This document shows, piece after piece, positions 1 to 6,110 of a stretch of 9,883 nucleotides of DNA; position 1 is the stretch's first letter; every line of letters begins with the position of its first letter. The stretch comes from Chitinophagaceae bacterium (GTDB lineage Bacteria > Bacteroidota > Bacteroidia > Chitinophagales > Chitinophagaceae), in contig JALOMX010000045.1 in the NCBI GenBank assembly GCA_025455245.1, forward strand, positions 1 to 9,883, given 5' to 3'. Both the position numbers and the translations under genes were made by a program. A model generated the notes under the pieces. It was not told the origin of the DNA. It made no database searches and saw nothing but the letters and a program-made list of their open reading frames with translations.

Positions 1-1112
1 ATCACATCATAATCACCCGTTGTAATTTTTTTGGTATTACCCGATTTTGACATCCTGTACAGTTGCCTCCATCCCTCTTTTTCGCTCAACCATAAAAACT
101 CTTTGTTTTGGTTGATCCAATGAAAACGATGCCGGTATGTAATATTGTACACGTCTTCCCAGGGGCTGTAAACATCAATCCATGCCGGGTCTGTTTCCCT
201 GAAAACCTCCTTAATGCTTTTTTGGATGATGTTACATGAAAAGATTATGCTTTGGTTTTGTTTGCGGTTCAGTTGCTGTGCAAACAGCTCTTCATCTGAA
301 TTCCACTCGATCCTTGGGAGGTAATGCTGCCTTGGGTCGCCCGGAATATTGAGCCATTCCGTTTTCCCGGTAGAAACTTCCACCACGCCGATCCTGACGG
401 CAGAAGGGCTTTCACCCACTTTGGGATATTCTACCGGAATGATGCGTGAATACATGGAGTCGGTATTGTTGATCATAAAAAAATCGCGTGTACCCGAAGC
501 ATCGGTGTTGAAAAAGGCGATCCTTTTTCCGTCAGGGCTCCATTGAAAACCATCACGGCAGGCGAATTCTTCCTCATACACCCAATCAAAGGTGCCGTGG
601 ATATACCGCCGGTTTCCGTCCTTTGTCAGGGCTGTTTCGGTGGATGTGTTCAGGTCGTACACATACAGGTTGTATTCGCTTACATAGGCTACTTTTTTTC
701 CATCGGGCGAAAATTTGGCGAACCTTAATGAAGACGCGGGGCGGGAAGGTCCAACTTTTTGAAGCTTGCCGGATGCAAGTTCCAGCACCCAATAATCGCC
801 CTGAGTGTCTAATCGCCACACAAAGCGGGTATTGGTATAAATCAGCATTTTGGTACCATCTTCAGATAGGGAAAAGTCCCGGATACTCAGGGGGGCTTCT
901 CCGGAAGGGGTCAATTGTTCCTTTTTTACCAGTATGGTATTGGTCTTGTTTGCAAGGTCATTCAAGACTACCTGATCTTCATCAATGATGTAAAAAGCAT
1001 TCCCATCCTTGCTCCATTTGATTTGTTGTGCACAGATAAAGGAGGTAAAAACTATTATCTGAATGAAAATTACCAGGAGGGCCCGGGAGATTTTTCCGCT
1101 CATAAACCGCAT
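1..1112 (-). CDS. Dipeptidyl peptidase IV (S9B family), N-terminal part, cut by window edge
   Basis: This is the first 370 residues of a secreted or periplasmic serine peptidase that removes Xaa-Pro-type dipeptides from peptide N-termini. The N-terminus (residues 1 to about 28) is a signal peptide: a basic start, a hydrophobic run ALLVIFIQIIVF and an Ala-Gln cleavage context. What follows is the beta-propeller domain of DPP IV, with blades marked by FSPDGKKVAYV (134-144) and WSPDGKRIAFF (191-201). The family hallmark DWVYEEE (176-182) carries the Glu pair that binds the free N-terminus of the substrate. YPKVGE (229-234) and WLSEKEGWRQLYR (351-363) are also typical. The Ser/Asp/His catalytic domain lies beyond the left edge and cannot be checked. 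Two in-frame ATGs exist, at 1112 and 1103. A -7 element at 1120-1127 is so close that the mRNA would be nearly leaderless for 1112, so 1103 is a real alternative. Confidence 0.93.
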   Translation of the reverse strand, partial: MRFMSGKISRALLVIFIQIIVFTSFICAQQIKWSKDGNAFYIIDEDQVVLNDLANKTNTILVKKEQLTPSGEAPLSIRDFSLSEDGTKMLIYTNTRFVWRLDTQGDYWVLELASGKLQKVGPSRPASSLRFAKFSPDGKKVAYVSEYNLYVYDLNTSTETALTKDGNRRYIHGTFDWVYEEEFACRDGFQWSPDGKRIAFFNTDASGTRDFFMINNTDSMYSRIIPVEYPKVGESPSAVRIGVVEVSTGKTEWLNIPGDPRQHYLPRIEWNSDEELFAQQLNRKQNQSIIFSCNIIQKSIKEVFRETDPAWIDVYSPWEDVYNITYRHRFHWINQNKEFLWLSEKEGWRQLYRMSKSGNTKKITTGDYDV

Positions 1113-1119
1113 TTTTTAT

Positions 1120-1127
1120 CAAACATA
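1120..1127 (-). promoter_or_regulatory. Putative -7 element (TATGTTTG) of the dipeptidyl peptidase gene
   Basis: Read on the minus strand this is TATGTTTG, an exact match to the Bacteroidota -7 consensus TAnnTTTG. No TTG/TTTG -33 element sits at the usual spacing. Transcription would begin only a few bases before the ATG at 1112, which suggests a leaderless transcript or use of the ATG at 1103. The call rests on the 8-mer and its position alone. Confidence 0.35.
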
Positions 1128-1285
1128 AATCAATGAGGTTACTTAATGGCCATTCGCCGCTTAATGGGCAGGGTAATTATAGAAATAATATTTCCTGTTT
1201 GCCATTCTATCCGAAGCGGACTTACCTCAGCATTACGTTGGTACGCATAACCCTTCATAACCATAACTCATTTGGATGAACGGGC

Positions 1286-1332
1286 AAAAAAAAGATCCCC
1301 GCAAATACAATCCTCTGATTGCGTTTACGGGG
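1286..1332 (-). terminator. Rho-independent terminator downstream of the Nfu gene
   Basis: In minus-strand reading an arm CCCCGTAAACGCAATC is followed by loop AGAG and the complementary arm GATTGTATTTGCGGGG. They form a 16-bp stem with one C-A mismatch and two G-U pairs. The stem is followed by ATC and a run of eight T. It begins about 30 bases after the Nfu stop codon, so it should end Nfu transcription and separate it from the dipeptidyl peptidase gene downstream. Confidence 0.88.
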
Positions 1333-1363
1333 CTCCCCAATGTTTTATGAAAATACTAAATGA

Positions 1364-1966
1364 TTATTCGGCATCTGCCACTACTTCCTGAACCTCCGGA
1401 ATCATCCTCTTCATCATGCCTTCAATACCGGCCTTCAGGGTAATCATACTGCTTGGGCATCCGCTGCAACTTCCCTGCAAAGCAAGGTTTACCACACCAT
1501 CGCTGTAGCTTTTGAACTGAATGGCGCCACCATCCATTTCAACAGCGGGCTTCACATAATTTTCGAGCAATTCTTTAATGCGTTTTACCACATCATCATC
1601 ATCTGCATGAATGGTATTATTGGCGTCCTGTTTTCTTTGATTGGCAAGTTCTTCTTCATTAACAACCGTTCCGCCATTTTCAAGATATTCTTTTAAAAAC
1701 TGCTTTACCGTAGGGATTACATCCTGCCACTCATCGGTATCTGAGGTTTTAGTAAGTGTAACAAAGTTGCTCGCAATAAAAACACTTTTTATAAAGGGAA
1801 ATGCAAATAGTTCTTTAGCCAAAGGTGACGGGCCGGCGCTTGCTTCATCGGGAAAGTCAATGCTTTTGCCGGGGAAAAGCAGCTTGTTGGCAACAAATTT
1901 CATGGTTTCCGGGTTGGGGGTCATTTCCGTATAAATGCTGATAACCGGATTGCCTGTACGAATCAT
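1364..1966 (-). CDS. NifU/Nfu-type Fe-S cluster scaffold or carrier protein
   Basis: This 200-residue cytoplasmic protein should assemble or deliver Fe-S clusters to target enzymes. Residues about 9-95 match the Nfu N-terminal domain (start TEMTPNPETMKF, then SPLAKELFAFPFIKSVFI). After a linker rich in Glu, Asp and Asn, residues about 125-195 form the NifU C-terminal domain with VKPAVEMDGGAIQF (138-151) and the cluster-binding CSGC (Cys167, Cys170). This two-domain order is that of mitochondrial NFU1 and bacterial Nfu homologues, not of full NifU, which has IscU-like and ferredoxin domains. Length is normal for this type. It starts with ATG. Upstream are only imperfect -7-like stretches (TTATTTTG, TTTGTTTG). 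A strong terminator follows, and with a weak terminator-like hairpin after the upstream PAP2 gene this suggests a single-gene unit. No isc or suf genes are nearby. Confidence 0.95.
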   Translation of the reverse strand: MIRTGNPVISIYTEMTPNPETMKFVANKLLFPGKSIDFPDEASAGPSPLAKELFAFPFIKSVFIASNFVTLTKTSDTDEWQDVIPTVKQFLKEYLENGGTVVNEEELANQRKQDANNTIHADDDDVVKRIKELLENYVKPAVEMDGGAIQFKSYSDGVVNLALQGSCSGCPSSMITLKAGIEGMMKRMIPEVQEVVADAE

Positions 1967-2083
1967 ATTCTTAAGATTTTAAAGACTCAAACAAAATAAG
2001 GCGCAAAATAACAATATTAAAACCGGGTGCAGAATAAAGGGTTTGTTTTTTACGAATTTATAAAGGTTTATTTCCCTTTTCGC

Positions 2084-2108
2084 AAAAAGCAGATCAGGGC
2101 AACTGCTT
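2084..2108 (-). terminator. Weak terminator-like hairpin straddling the PAP2 stop codon
   Basis: In minus-strand reading AAGCAG (the last codons of the PAP2 gene) can pair with CTGCTT across a 10-base loop that contains the TGA stop, followed by further T residues. The 6-bp stem and short T run make it a marginal intrinsic terminator. It could only form after ribosomes clear the stop codon. Confidence 0.3.
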
Positions 2109-2882
2109 GAGCCTGCTTTGCTGTGCCCTTCTTTTTTGCTGTTGGTTGAAAATGAATTGTGAGGTGGCAGTTCCCACCAATGCACCGGCCACCACATCGC
2201 TCGCCCAGTGTTTTTGCTGTTGCATCCTGCTGATACCCACTGCAGAGGCAATGGAATAGCCCAACAGCCCAACCCACCACTTTTTTCCGGTATGCAAAAA
2301 AATCATGGTAGCGGTACTGAACGCAAGGGAGGTATGCCCGCTGAAAAAAGCATCGTTTCCTTTTCCCTCAAAAGGCCCATACCAGGCATAATTGTCTTCG
2401 CCCGTTTCCGGACGGGCACGGTGGGTCAGTTCTTTTACAATAAAGGTTACCCCTCCCGTAAAAAGCTGTGCCTGCAGGTTATCAAGTGCAAAATGCTGCC
2501 AGTTTTTGTTTTTTGAAACAAGGCCAACCCCAAGCGCAGCACCGCTTATTCCAAACTGGAAAGGAAGCCCTCCTACGACATCACCCACGTCCCCAAAGGT
2601 ATTGGCTGCATCGGTCTGCCAGTTTTCAAATGGGATGTTGAGCACATTATCCATTGGAATAAGCGCCCCGACAAGTAAAGTGGATCCGCCAAACTGAAAC
2701 CATTGATTTTCAGTCCAGCCTAAAGGGGCCTTTACATAGCCCAGTATGTTGCGGGGATAACTTGCAATGTACGTAAGTGATTTATCCTTTTTCGGGGTAT
2801 GGGCACTGTCATTTTGCGCCACACTATGAATAGTGATGGAAGTCAGGTAAATGGCGATAGTGGTGTGGCGGAAAAAAAACAT
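2094..2882 (-). CDS. PAP2-family (type 2 phosphatidic acid phosphatase) membrane or periplasmic phosphatase
   Basis: The 262-residue protein carries the complete three-part PAP2 signature: Lys150-x6-Arg157-Pro158 (KELTHRARP), Ser181-Gly182-His183 (FFSGHTS), and Ser218-Arg219-x5-His225-x3-Asp229 (SRMQQQKHWASD). His225 should be the nucleophile and His183 the proton donor. Members dephosphorylate lipid phosphates such as phosphatidate, undecaprenyl pyrophosphate or lipid A on the outer side of the membrane; the substrate cannot be told from sequence. A signal peptide or N-terminal anchor covers residues 1 to about 22 (ends SVAQ). Hydrophobic helices around 66-76, 112-123, 187-197 and 202-217 fit a core embedded in or touching the membrane. 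The longest frame begins at a TTG at 2912, which overlaps a probable -7 element. ATG at 2882 gives a clean signal peptide and is preferred. Confidence 0.9.
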   Translation of the reverse strand: MFFFRHTTIAIYLTSITIHSVAQNDSAHTPKKDKSLTYIASYPRNILGYVKAPLGWTENQWFQFGGSTLLVGALIPMDNVLNIPFENWQTDAANTFGDVGDVVGGLPFQFGISGAALGVGLVSKNKNWQHFALDNLQAQLFTGGVTFIVKELTHRARPETGEDNYAWYGPFEGKGNDAFFSGHTSLAFSTATMIFLHTGKKWWVGLLGYSIASAVGISRMQQQKHWASDVVAGALVGTATSQFIFNQQQKRRAQQSRLKQLP

Positions 2883-2909
2883 TATGGTGCCTGCTTCAAG
2901 GTTAATGTT

Positions 2910-2938
2910 CAAATATGATAAAAACGGTTTGAATGAAA
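2910..2938 (-). promoter_or_regulatory. Putative promoter of the PAP2 gene
   Basis: In minus-strand reading TTTC (2938-2935) is followed after 17 bases by CATATTTG (2917-2910). This is a one-mismatch version of each half of the Bacteroidota promoter TTTG-N17-20-TAnnTTTG. Transcription would start near 2904, giving a leader of roughly 20 bases before the ATG at 2882 and excluding the TTG start at 2912. Confidence 0.4.
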
Positions 2939-2953
2939 CATAAAAATTTTATG
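2939..2953 (-). repeat. Perfect 7-bp inverted repeat just upstream of the PAP2 promoter
   Basis: CATAAAAATTTTATG is a perfect palindrome around a single central base, lying directly beside the putative -33 element of the PAP2 gene and 19 bases beyond the lipase stop. It could be an operator. It is too AT-rich and lacks a T tract suitable for a good terminator, and chance in AT-rich intergenic DNA is possible. Confidence 0.3.
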
Positions 2954-2971
2954 AATCTGCTTTTTTAAAGG

Positions 2972-4228
2972 TCAGAGCATAACAATCACAATGGCCTCGG
3001 AGGAGGGAATGGCAGGGACCATGTAAGAACTTCCGTTCAGGTACACTTCAACAGGGCGGGCAGCATTGCCTGCCGGAATGCGGTAATCAATACCCCTCAT
3101 AAAGGGTGCGCTGTTGAAGGACGGTATCAGTGAATAATCAGATTGATTGTTTTTATTGCCATCGTACAAAAACCATGCTATGGCCGTTTTTGCCGGATCG
3201 GCGAATGTTGCCGTACTCAGCAGGGTATCATTAACCTTGAGGTCATCCCTTGGGTTTATAACAGCCCGTTGATTACTGAAAAGTACAAACGCACTTTGCT
3301 GTTCATCTGCGGGTAAGGCATTCAGCAGCAGGGTCATCAGTCCGGTTGCGGGCAGGGTGCGGATGTACAGCCATTTTTCTTCCGGTTGAATGTTGGGCAG
3401 AAAATACGCAACCTGCCTGCCCGATGAGGGCTTGCAAAACAGGAGGTATGACTGATAAGGTTCAATTCCTGAAAAAGTAAACCCCCCATCGGATGAACTG
3501 ACGGTTTCCCCAAACTTTCCGGTTTTTATGCCTTCTTTGTTTACCTGCCACAGTTCAAGTTTGGCCCCTGCCTGCGGGTTATTTTCACCGAGGGTAAGTA
3601 CCTTACCTGCCACCGGATATTTTGAGGGAAGGGGCATTATTTTTTTTCTCTTATAGGGACGGCCCCCTGTCAAAAAATGGTAAACCGATTGTGCAACAGA
3701 ATCGGCGGTAACCAGTTCAAAATGGTCAAATTGCTGAAACCTGATATTGGTGGCGCCGGGTATATCGGCCCCCTTCACCACCCGGTCATTCAGGCTGTAC
3801 AGGTTCAGTATCGGCACAGCACCATCCGGACCCGGAGGTGTTTGTTTTGAACTGCTACCAATATGTACATAGTGTGCTACTTTGGCCGCCTGCCCTGCTT
3901 TTTGCATAAAAGTATAAGCAAGATTGCCTCCGGCAGAATGTCCGATCAGGTCAATTCTTTCTGATTTGGTAAGCCTTAAAATGCTGTCGATGAAGCGGTT
4001 CAGCAGGCTGTCAGGTTGGTTCCGGGCAACAGAATTCCAATCGAAGACAAACAGTTTTTCGGTACAATATCCGGCTGCAGAAAGCCGGCGTACCATCGGG
4101 GCAAAATTGTCGCCCCCACCCAAAAAGCCATGGACCATAACTATGGGTCTGAATGGGGATTCGCAGGGCTGGGAAAAGGCCGAAATGGCACCAAAAGTCA
4201 ATGTGAGGTAAATGAAAAAATAGCGCAT
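2972..4228 (-). CDS. Secreted lipase-like alpha/beta hydrolase with C-terminal beta domains
   Basis: The 418-residue protein has a signal peptide (1 to about 19, ending SAFS-Q) and an N-terminal alpha/beta hydrolase domain to about residue 180. The oxyanion-hole region is VMVHGFLGGG (30-39). The nucleophile elbow is GHSAGG (96-101, Ser98), the acid is probably Asp148 (SLNDRVV) and the base His169 (FDHFEL). The pattern is that of lipases/esterases acting on acyl esters outside the cytoplasm. After a basic linker (PYKRKK, 181-186) comes a beta-rich stretch from about 195 (VAGKVLTLGENNPQAGAKLELW, with SSDGGFTFSGI near 236-246) that resembles a carboxypeptidase-regulatory-like or lipase C-terminal beta domain, then a final beta-rich part. 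A hydrolase followed by beta-sandwich modules recalls the Archaeoglobus fulgidus lipase, but I cannot confirm homology. The TTG start at 4297 would overlap the upstream gene; ATG 4228 begins the signal peptide and is preferred. Confidence 0.87.
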   Translation of the reverse strand: MRYFFIYLTLTFGAISAFSQPCESPFRPIVMVHGFLGGGDNFAPMVRRLSAAGYCTEKLFVFDWNSVARNQPDSLLNRFIDSILRLTKSERIDLIGHSAGGNLAYTFMQKAGQAAKVAHYVHIGSSSKQTPPGPDGAVPILNLYSLNDRVVKGADIPGATNIRFQQFDHFELVTADSVAQSVYHFLTGGRPYKRKKIMPLPSKYPVAGKVLTLGENNPQAGAKLELWQVNKEGIKTGKFGETVSSSDGGFTFSGIEPYQSYLLFCKPSSGRQVAYFLPNIQPEEKWLYIRTLPATGLMTLLLNALPADEQQSAFVLFSNQRAVINPRDDLKVNDTLLSTATFADPAKTAIAWFLYDGNKNNQSDYSLIPSFNSAPFMRGIDYRIPAGNAARPVEVYLNGSSYMVPAIPSSEAIVIVML

Positions 4229-4257
4229 CGGCAAGCTGTAAAAAACAAAAGCAAACC

Positions 4258-4265
4258 CAAATATA
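4258..4265 (-). promoter_or_regulatory. Putative -7 element (TATATTTG) of the lipase gene
   Basis: In minus-strand reading this is TATATTTG, an exact TAnnTTTG match, 29 bases before the ATG at 4228 and inside the 43-base gap after the oxygenase stop. The predicted start near 4252 excludes the TTG start at 4297. No clear -33 element at standard spacing. Suggests the lipase can be transcribed independently of the oxygenase gene. Confidence 0.45.
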
Positions 4266-4271
4266 TACCTG

Positions 4272-5147
4272 TTAGGTAAAACTGTTTGCGGCTTCAAAAA
4301 TTTTGACTTTTTTGTAATTGAACCACCATTGGGGAACTGTTTTTTTCATCAGGGTGTCGATGCCCCGCATGCCAAACAGGTTCCATACACCCCTGAGTTT
4401 TCCGGCTATCGAAGGTTGCATAGCCCTGAGGCTCATGGCAAAGCCGCTGTCGATGTATTCCATATGATGCCAATACCCGGCAGGCATGAAAAGCGTATCA
4501 CCGGGTTCGAGTATGATTTCGTAGCCCCGGGCCTGCCTGAGGGCCGGAAAATTTTTGTAGTCAACCTTTGATTTTTCAGGATCGGCATAATGGCTGAAGT
4601 CAACAAGGCTGAGTACTTCCCATGGTTTACGATATAGTTTTTTCTGTTCTTCAAAAGGGAACAGTAAAACACGTTTCCTGCCGGCAAATTGTGAGTGCAG
4701 GATATGGCTCATGTCAATGTCGAAATGCATGTGGGTAATGCTGCCCGCACCTCCTACAAAAAGCATAGGATACATTTTCACAAAGCCTTTCATCAGGTGT
4801 TCGGGCCAAGAAAAGTCGGATGTGATTTCAGGAGCATGATCAAAAATGTTGAAAAGGAATATGCGCCATGCAGCAGGTCCTTTTTTTATCATATCGATGT
4901 ATTCTCCGAAAGTGGTGTAATCATCGGCAGTATTGATCGGGGTGTATGCATCGCTTTTCACATTATTGTAGATCCCCACACGCTGTTGTCCAACAAGGTT
5001 TTTGAAAAAATCCCAATCCCACTTAGTATAAGCAGGCCACGAGTGGGATAGCTCCTTTATAACGAGGGGTTTAAGGTTGTTATAATATTCTTTTTTAAAC
5101 CTTTCGGGTTCAATGGAACCAACGACATCCACTTTTTGCAGAATCAT
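4272..5147 (-). CDS. JmjC/cupin-8 family Fe(II)/2-oxoglutarate-dependent oxygenase
   Basis: This 291-residue cytoplasmic protein is a probable Fe(II)/2-oxoglutarate hydroxylase of the cupin-8 (JmjC-like) group, relatives of which hydroxylate proteins or tRNA (FIH, TYW5, ribosomal oxygenases). The facial triad is visible: His141 and Asp143 in THMHFD, and a distal His at 227 (or 228) in MPAGYWHH. Lys158 in the GRKRVLLFPF stretch corresponds to the 2-oxoglutarate-binding lysine of FIH-like enzymes. The N-terminal part (FKKEYYNNLKPLVIKEL, then WDWDFFKNLVG) is the usual helical lead-in, and EPGDTLFMPAG (214-224) is the second cupin half. The C-terminal about 45 residues (from GKLRGVWNLFGMRG) lie beyond the core and are helical in character. 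The substrate is unknown. It starts with ATG, divergent from the YciO-like gene; the lipase follows after 43 bases. Confidence 0.9.
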   Translation of the reverse strand: MILQKVDVVGSIEPERFKKEYYNNLKPLVIKELSHSWPAYTKWDWDFFKNLVGQQRVGIYNNVKSDAYTPINTADDYTTFGEYIDMIKKGPAAWRIFLFNIFDHAPEITSDFSWPEHLMKGFVKMYPMLFVGGAGSITHMHFDIDMSHILHSQFAGRKRVLLFPFEEQKKLYRKPWEVLSLVDFSHYADPEKSKVDYKNFPALRQARGYEIILEPGDTLFMPAGYWHHMEYIDSGFAMSLRAMQPSIAGKLRGVWNLFGMRGIDTLMKKTVPQWWFNYKKVKIFEAANSFT

Positions 5148-5166
5148 AGCAATTAAATAAAGCCGG

Positions 5167-5174
5167 CAAAGATA
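5167..5174 (-). promoter_or_regulatory. Putative -7 element (TATCTTTG) of the oxygenase gene
   Basis: In minus-strand reading this is TATCTTTG, an exact TAnnTTTG match, 19 bases before the ATG at 5147. Expected leader is only about 14 bases. A 10-bp palindrome TTAAATTTAA (5183-5192) lies just upstream in the same divergent spacer. No TTG at -33. Confidence 0.4.
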
Positions 5175-5238
5175 AGTAGCGTTTAAATTTAATGTATATC
5201 ACTCCATGAACGGCAAATGGAATGCTTATTCTATCGGT

Positions 5239-5246
5239 TTTATTTG
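5239..5246 (+). promoter_or_regulatory. Possible -7 element (TTTATTTG) of the YciO-like gene
   Basis: TTTATTTG matches TAnnTTTG at 7 of 8 positions and sits 12 bases before the ATG at 5259. A start site here would exclude the upstream in-frame ATG at 5217 and give a very short leader. No -33 element is evident, so this is weak. Confidence 0.25.
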
Positions 5247-5258
5247 TACCTTGCTTTT

Positions 5259-5873
5259 ATGTCACTTTTGATTAGAATCCATCCGGACAACCCGCAGGAA
5301 CGATTGATAAGGCAGGTGGTTCAGGAGTTGGAAAAGGGGGCTGTAATTATTTATCCCACCGACACGATTTATGCACTTGGCTGCAGTATTTTTCAACCGA
5401 AGGCTATTGAACGGATTGCCCGACTGAAGCATGTAGAGGTTTCAAAGGCCCGGTTTAGTTTTGTGTGCAATGATCTCAGCGATCTGAGTACCTATGCCCG
5501 GCAATTGGACACACCTATGTTCCGGTTGCTGAAACAGCATTTGCCCGGACCCTACACCTTCATTTTGCATGCAAGCCGTCAGGTGCCCAAAATTTTTCAT
5601 AATAAAAAGTCAACCATAGGGCTTCGTGTACCCGACCATAAAATTGCCCTCGAAATTGTGGAAAGGTTAGGCCACCCCTTGTTGAGTACTACGCTTCCCG
5701 GAGAAATGGTGGAAGACTATACGGATCCTGAACTGATCCGGGAAAACTTTGAGCGGAGCGTTGATATTGTGATTGATGCAGGACCCGGAGGTATGGTTCC
5801 ATCTACCATAATTGATCTTACCGGAGATGAACCTGAACTTGTAAGGGAAGGAAAAGGTGTTTGGGAGTATTGA
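5259..5873 (+). CDS. yciO: YrdC/TsaC-domain protein, YciO subgroup (L-threonylcarbamoyladenylate synthase family)
   Basis: The 204-residue protein is a single YrdC domain. TsaC/Sua5 members make threonylcarbamoyl-AMP from threonine, bicarbonate and ATP for the t6A37 tRNA modification. Visible motifs are IIYPTDTIYALGC (30-42), ERIARLK (51-57), the KARFSFVC stretch (63-70), PGPYTFIL (96-103), TIGLRVPDH (119-127), LLSTT (141-145) and PSTIIDLT (181-188). The opening IRIHPDNPQERLI, the YALGC sequence and NDLSDLSTYA closely follow E. coli YciO as I remember it rather than E. coli TsaC. Length also fits YciO, and the extra C-terminal Sua5 domain is absent. YciO proteins are reported as a paralogous group with weak or different activity, so a role in t6A is not certain. 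I chose ATG 5259 because family proteins start with MS-x-x-x-x-IHPDNPQ; the ATG 14 codons upstream adds an unrelated leader and lies before the possible -7 element. Confidence 0.9.
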   Translation: MSLLIRIHPDNPQERLIRQVVQELEKGAVIIYPTDTIYALGCSIFQPKAIERIARLKHVEVSKARFSFVCNDLSDLSTYARQLDTPMFRLLKQHLPGPYTFILHASRQVPKIFHNKKSTIGLRVPDHKIALEIVERLGHPLLSTTLPGEMVEDYTDPELIRENFERSVDIVIDAGPGGMVPSTIIDLTGDEPELVREGKGVWEY

Positions 5874-6089
5874 GGCATGTATTAAGTCTTTCAGCAATCA
5901 TTAATCAGGTATTTCATTAAGCCGCGGTCGGATATAGTAAATGAGTAAAAAGAAATTGGAATAAGATTGATGAAAATGTGTGGCTGAGTTTTTTGCTCCC
6001 GGGCAATGAATGAAAAGCTTATATCTCTTCAAACATGGTGCTGATCGGGTTTCGGAAGAATGGTTGTTCGGCGAAGGAATACCGGAGTG

Positions 6090-6110
6090 TTGACCGGATT
6101 TACAGGTCAA
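6090..6110. repeat. Inverted repeat TTGACC / GGTCAA around the rnhB stop codon
   Basis: A 6-bp perfect inverted repeat with a 9-base centre that holds the rnhB stop codon, at the end of the convergent spacer. In the plus direction it is followed by GTTTTAT, so it might weakly terminate the YciO-like transcript. The short stem and poor T run leave this uncertain. The rest of the 226-bp spacer (5874-6099) shows no gene, RNA or clear terminator to me. Confidence 0.25.

Noticed and set aside
623..988. 121-codon open frame on the plus strand
   Set aside because: It lies wholly antisense within the dipeptidyl peptidase IV gene, whose protein shows clear family motifs; the antisense product is rich in Cys, Arg and Trp with no recognisable domain.
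1142..1167. Two copies of CTTAATGG 18 bases apart
   Set aside because: Too short and only two copies; inside a possible small frame. No sign of an array or regulator site.
4229..4297. TTG-initiated extension of the lipase
   Set aside because: It would overlap the oxygenase gene, cross the probable -7 element and place 23 residues before a good signal peptide; ATG 4228 is better.
4695..5051. 118-codon plus-strand frame
   Set aside because: Antisense to the oxygenase gene; no motif and no start signals of its own.
2094..5147. A single lipid-processing operon (oxygenase, lipase, PAP2)
   Set aside because: The three genes share direction, but the lipase and PAP2 genes each have a plausible promoter just upstream of their starts and the oxygenase has no lipid-related motif, so a functional unit is not supported.
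5901..6110. 69-codon minus-strand frame in the convergent spacer, overlapping the end of rnhB
   Set aside because: Starts at TTG, has no ribosome site and a low-complexity Ser/Pro/His/Asn composition. It looks like chance in a non-coding spacer.
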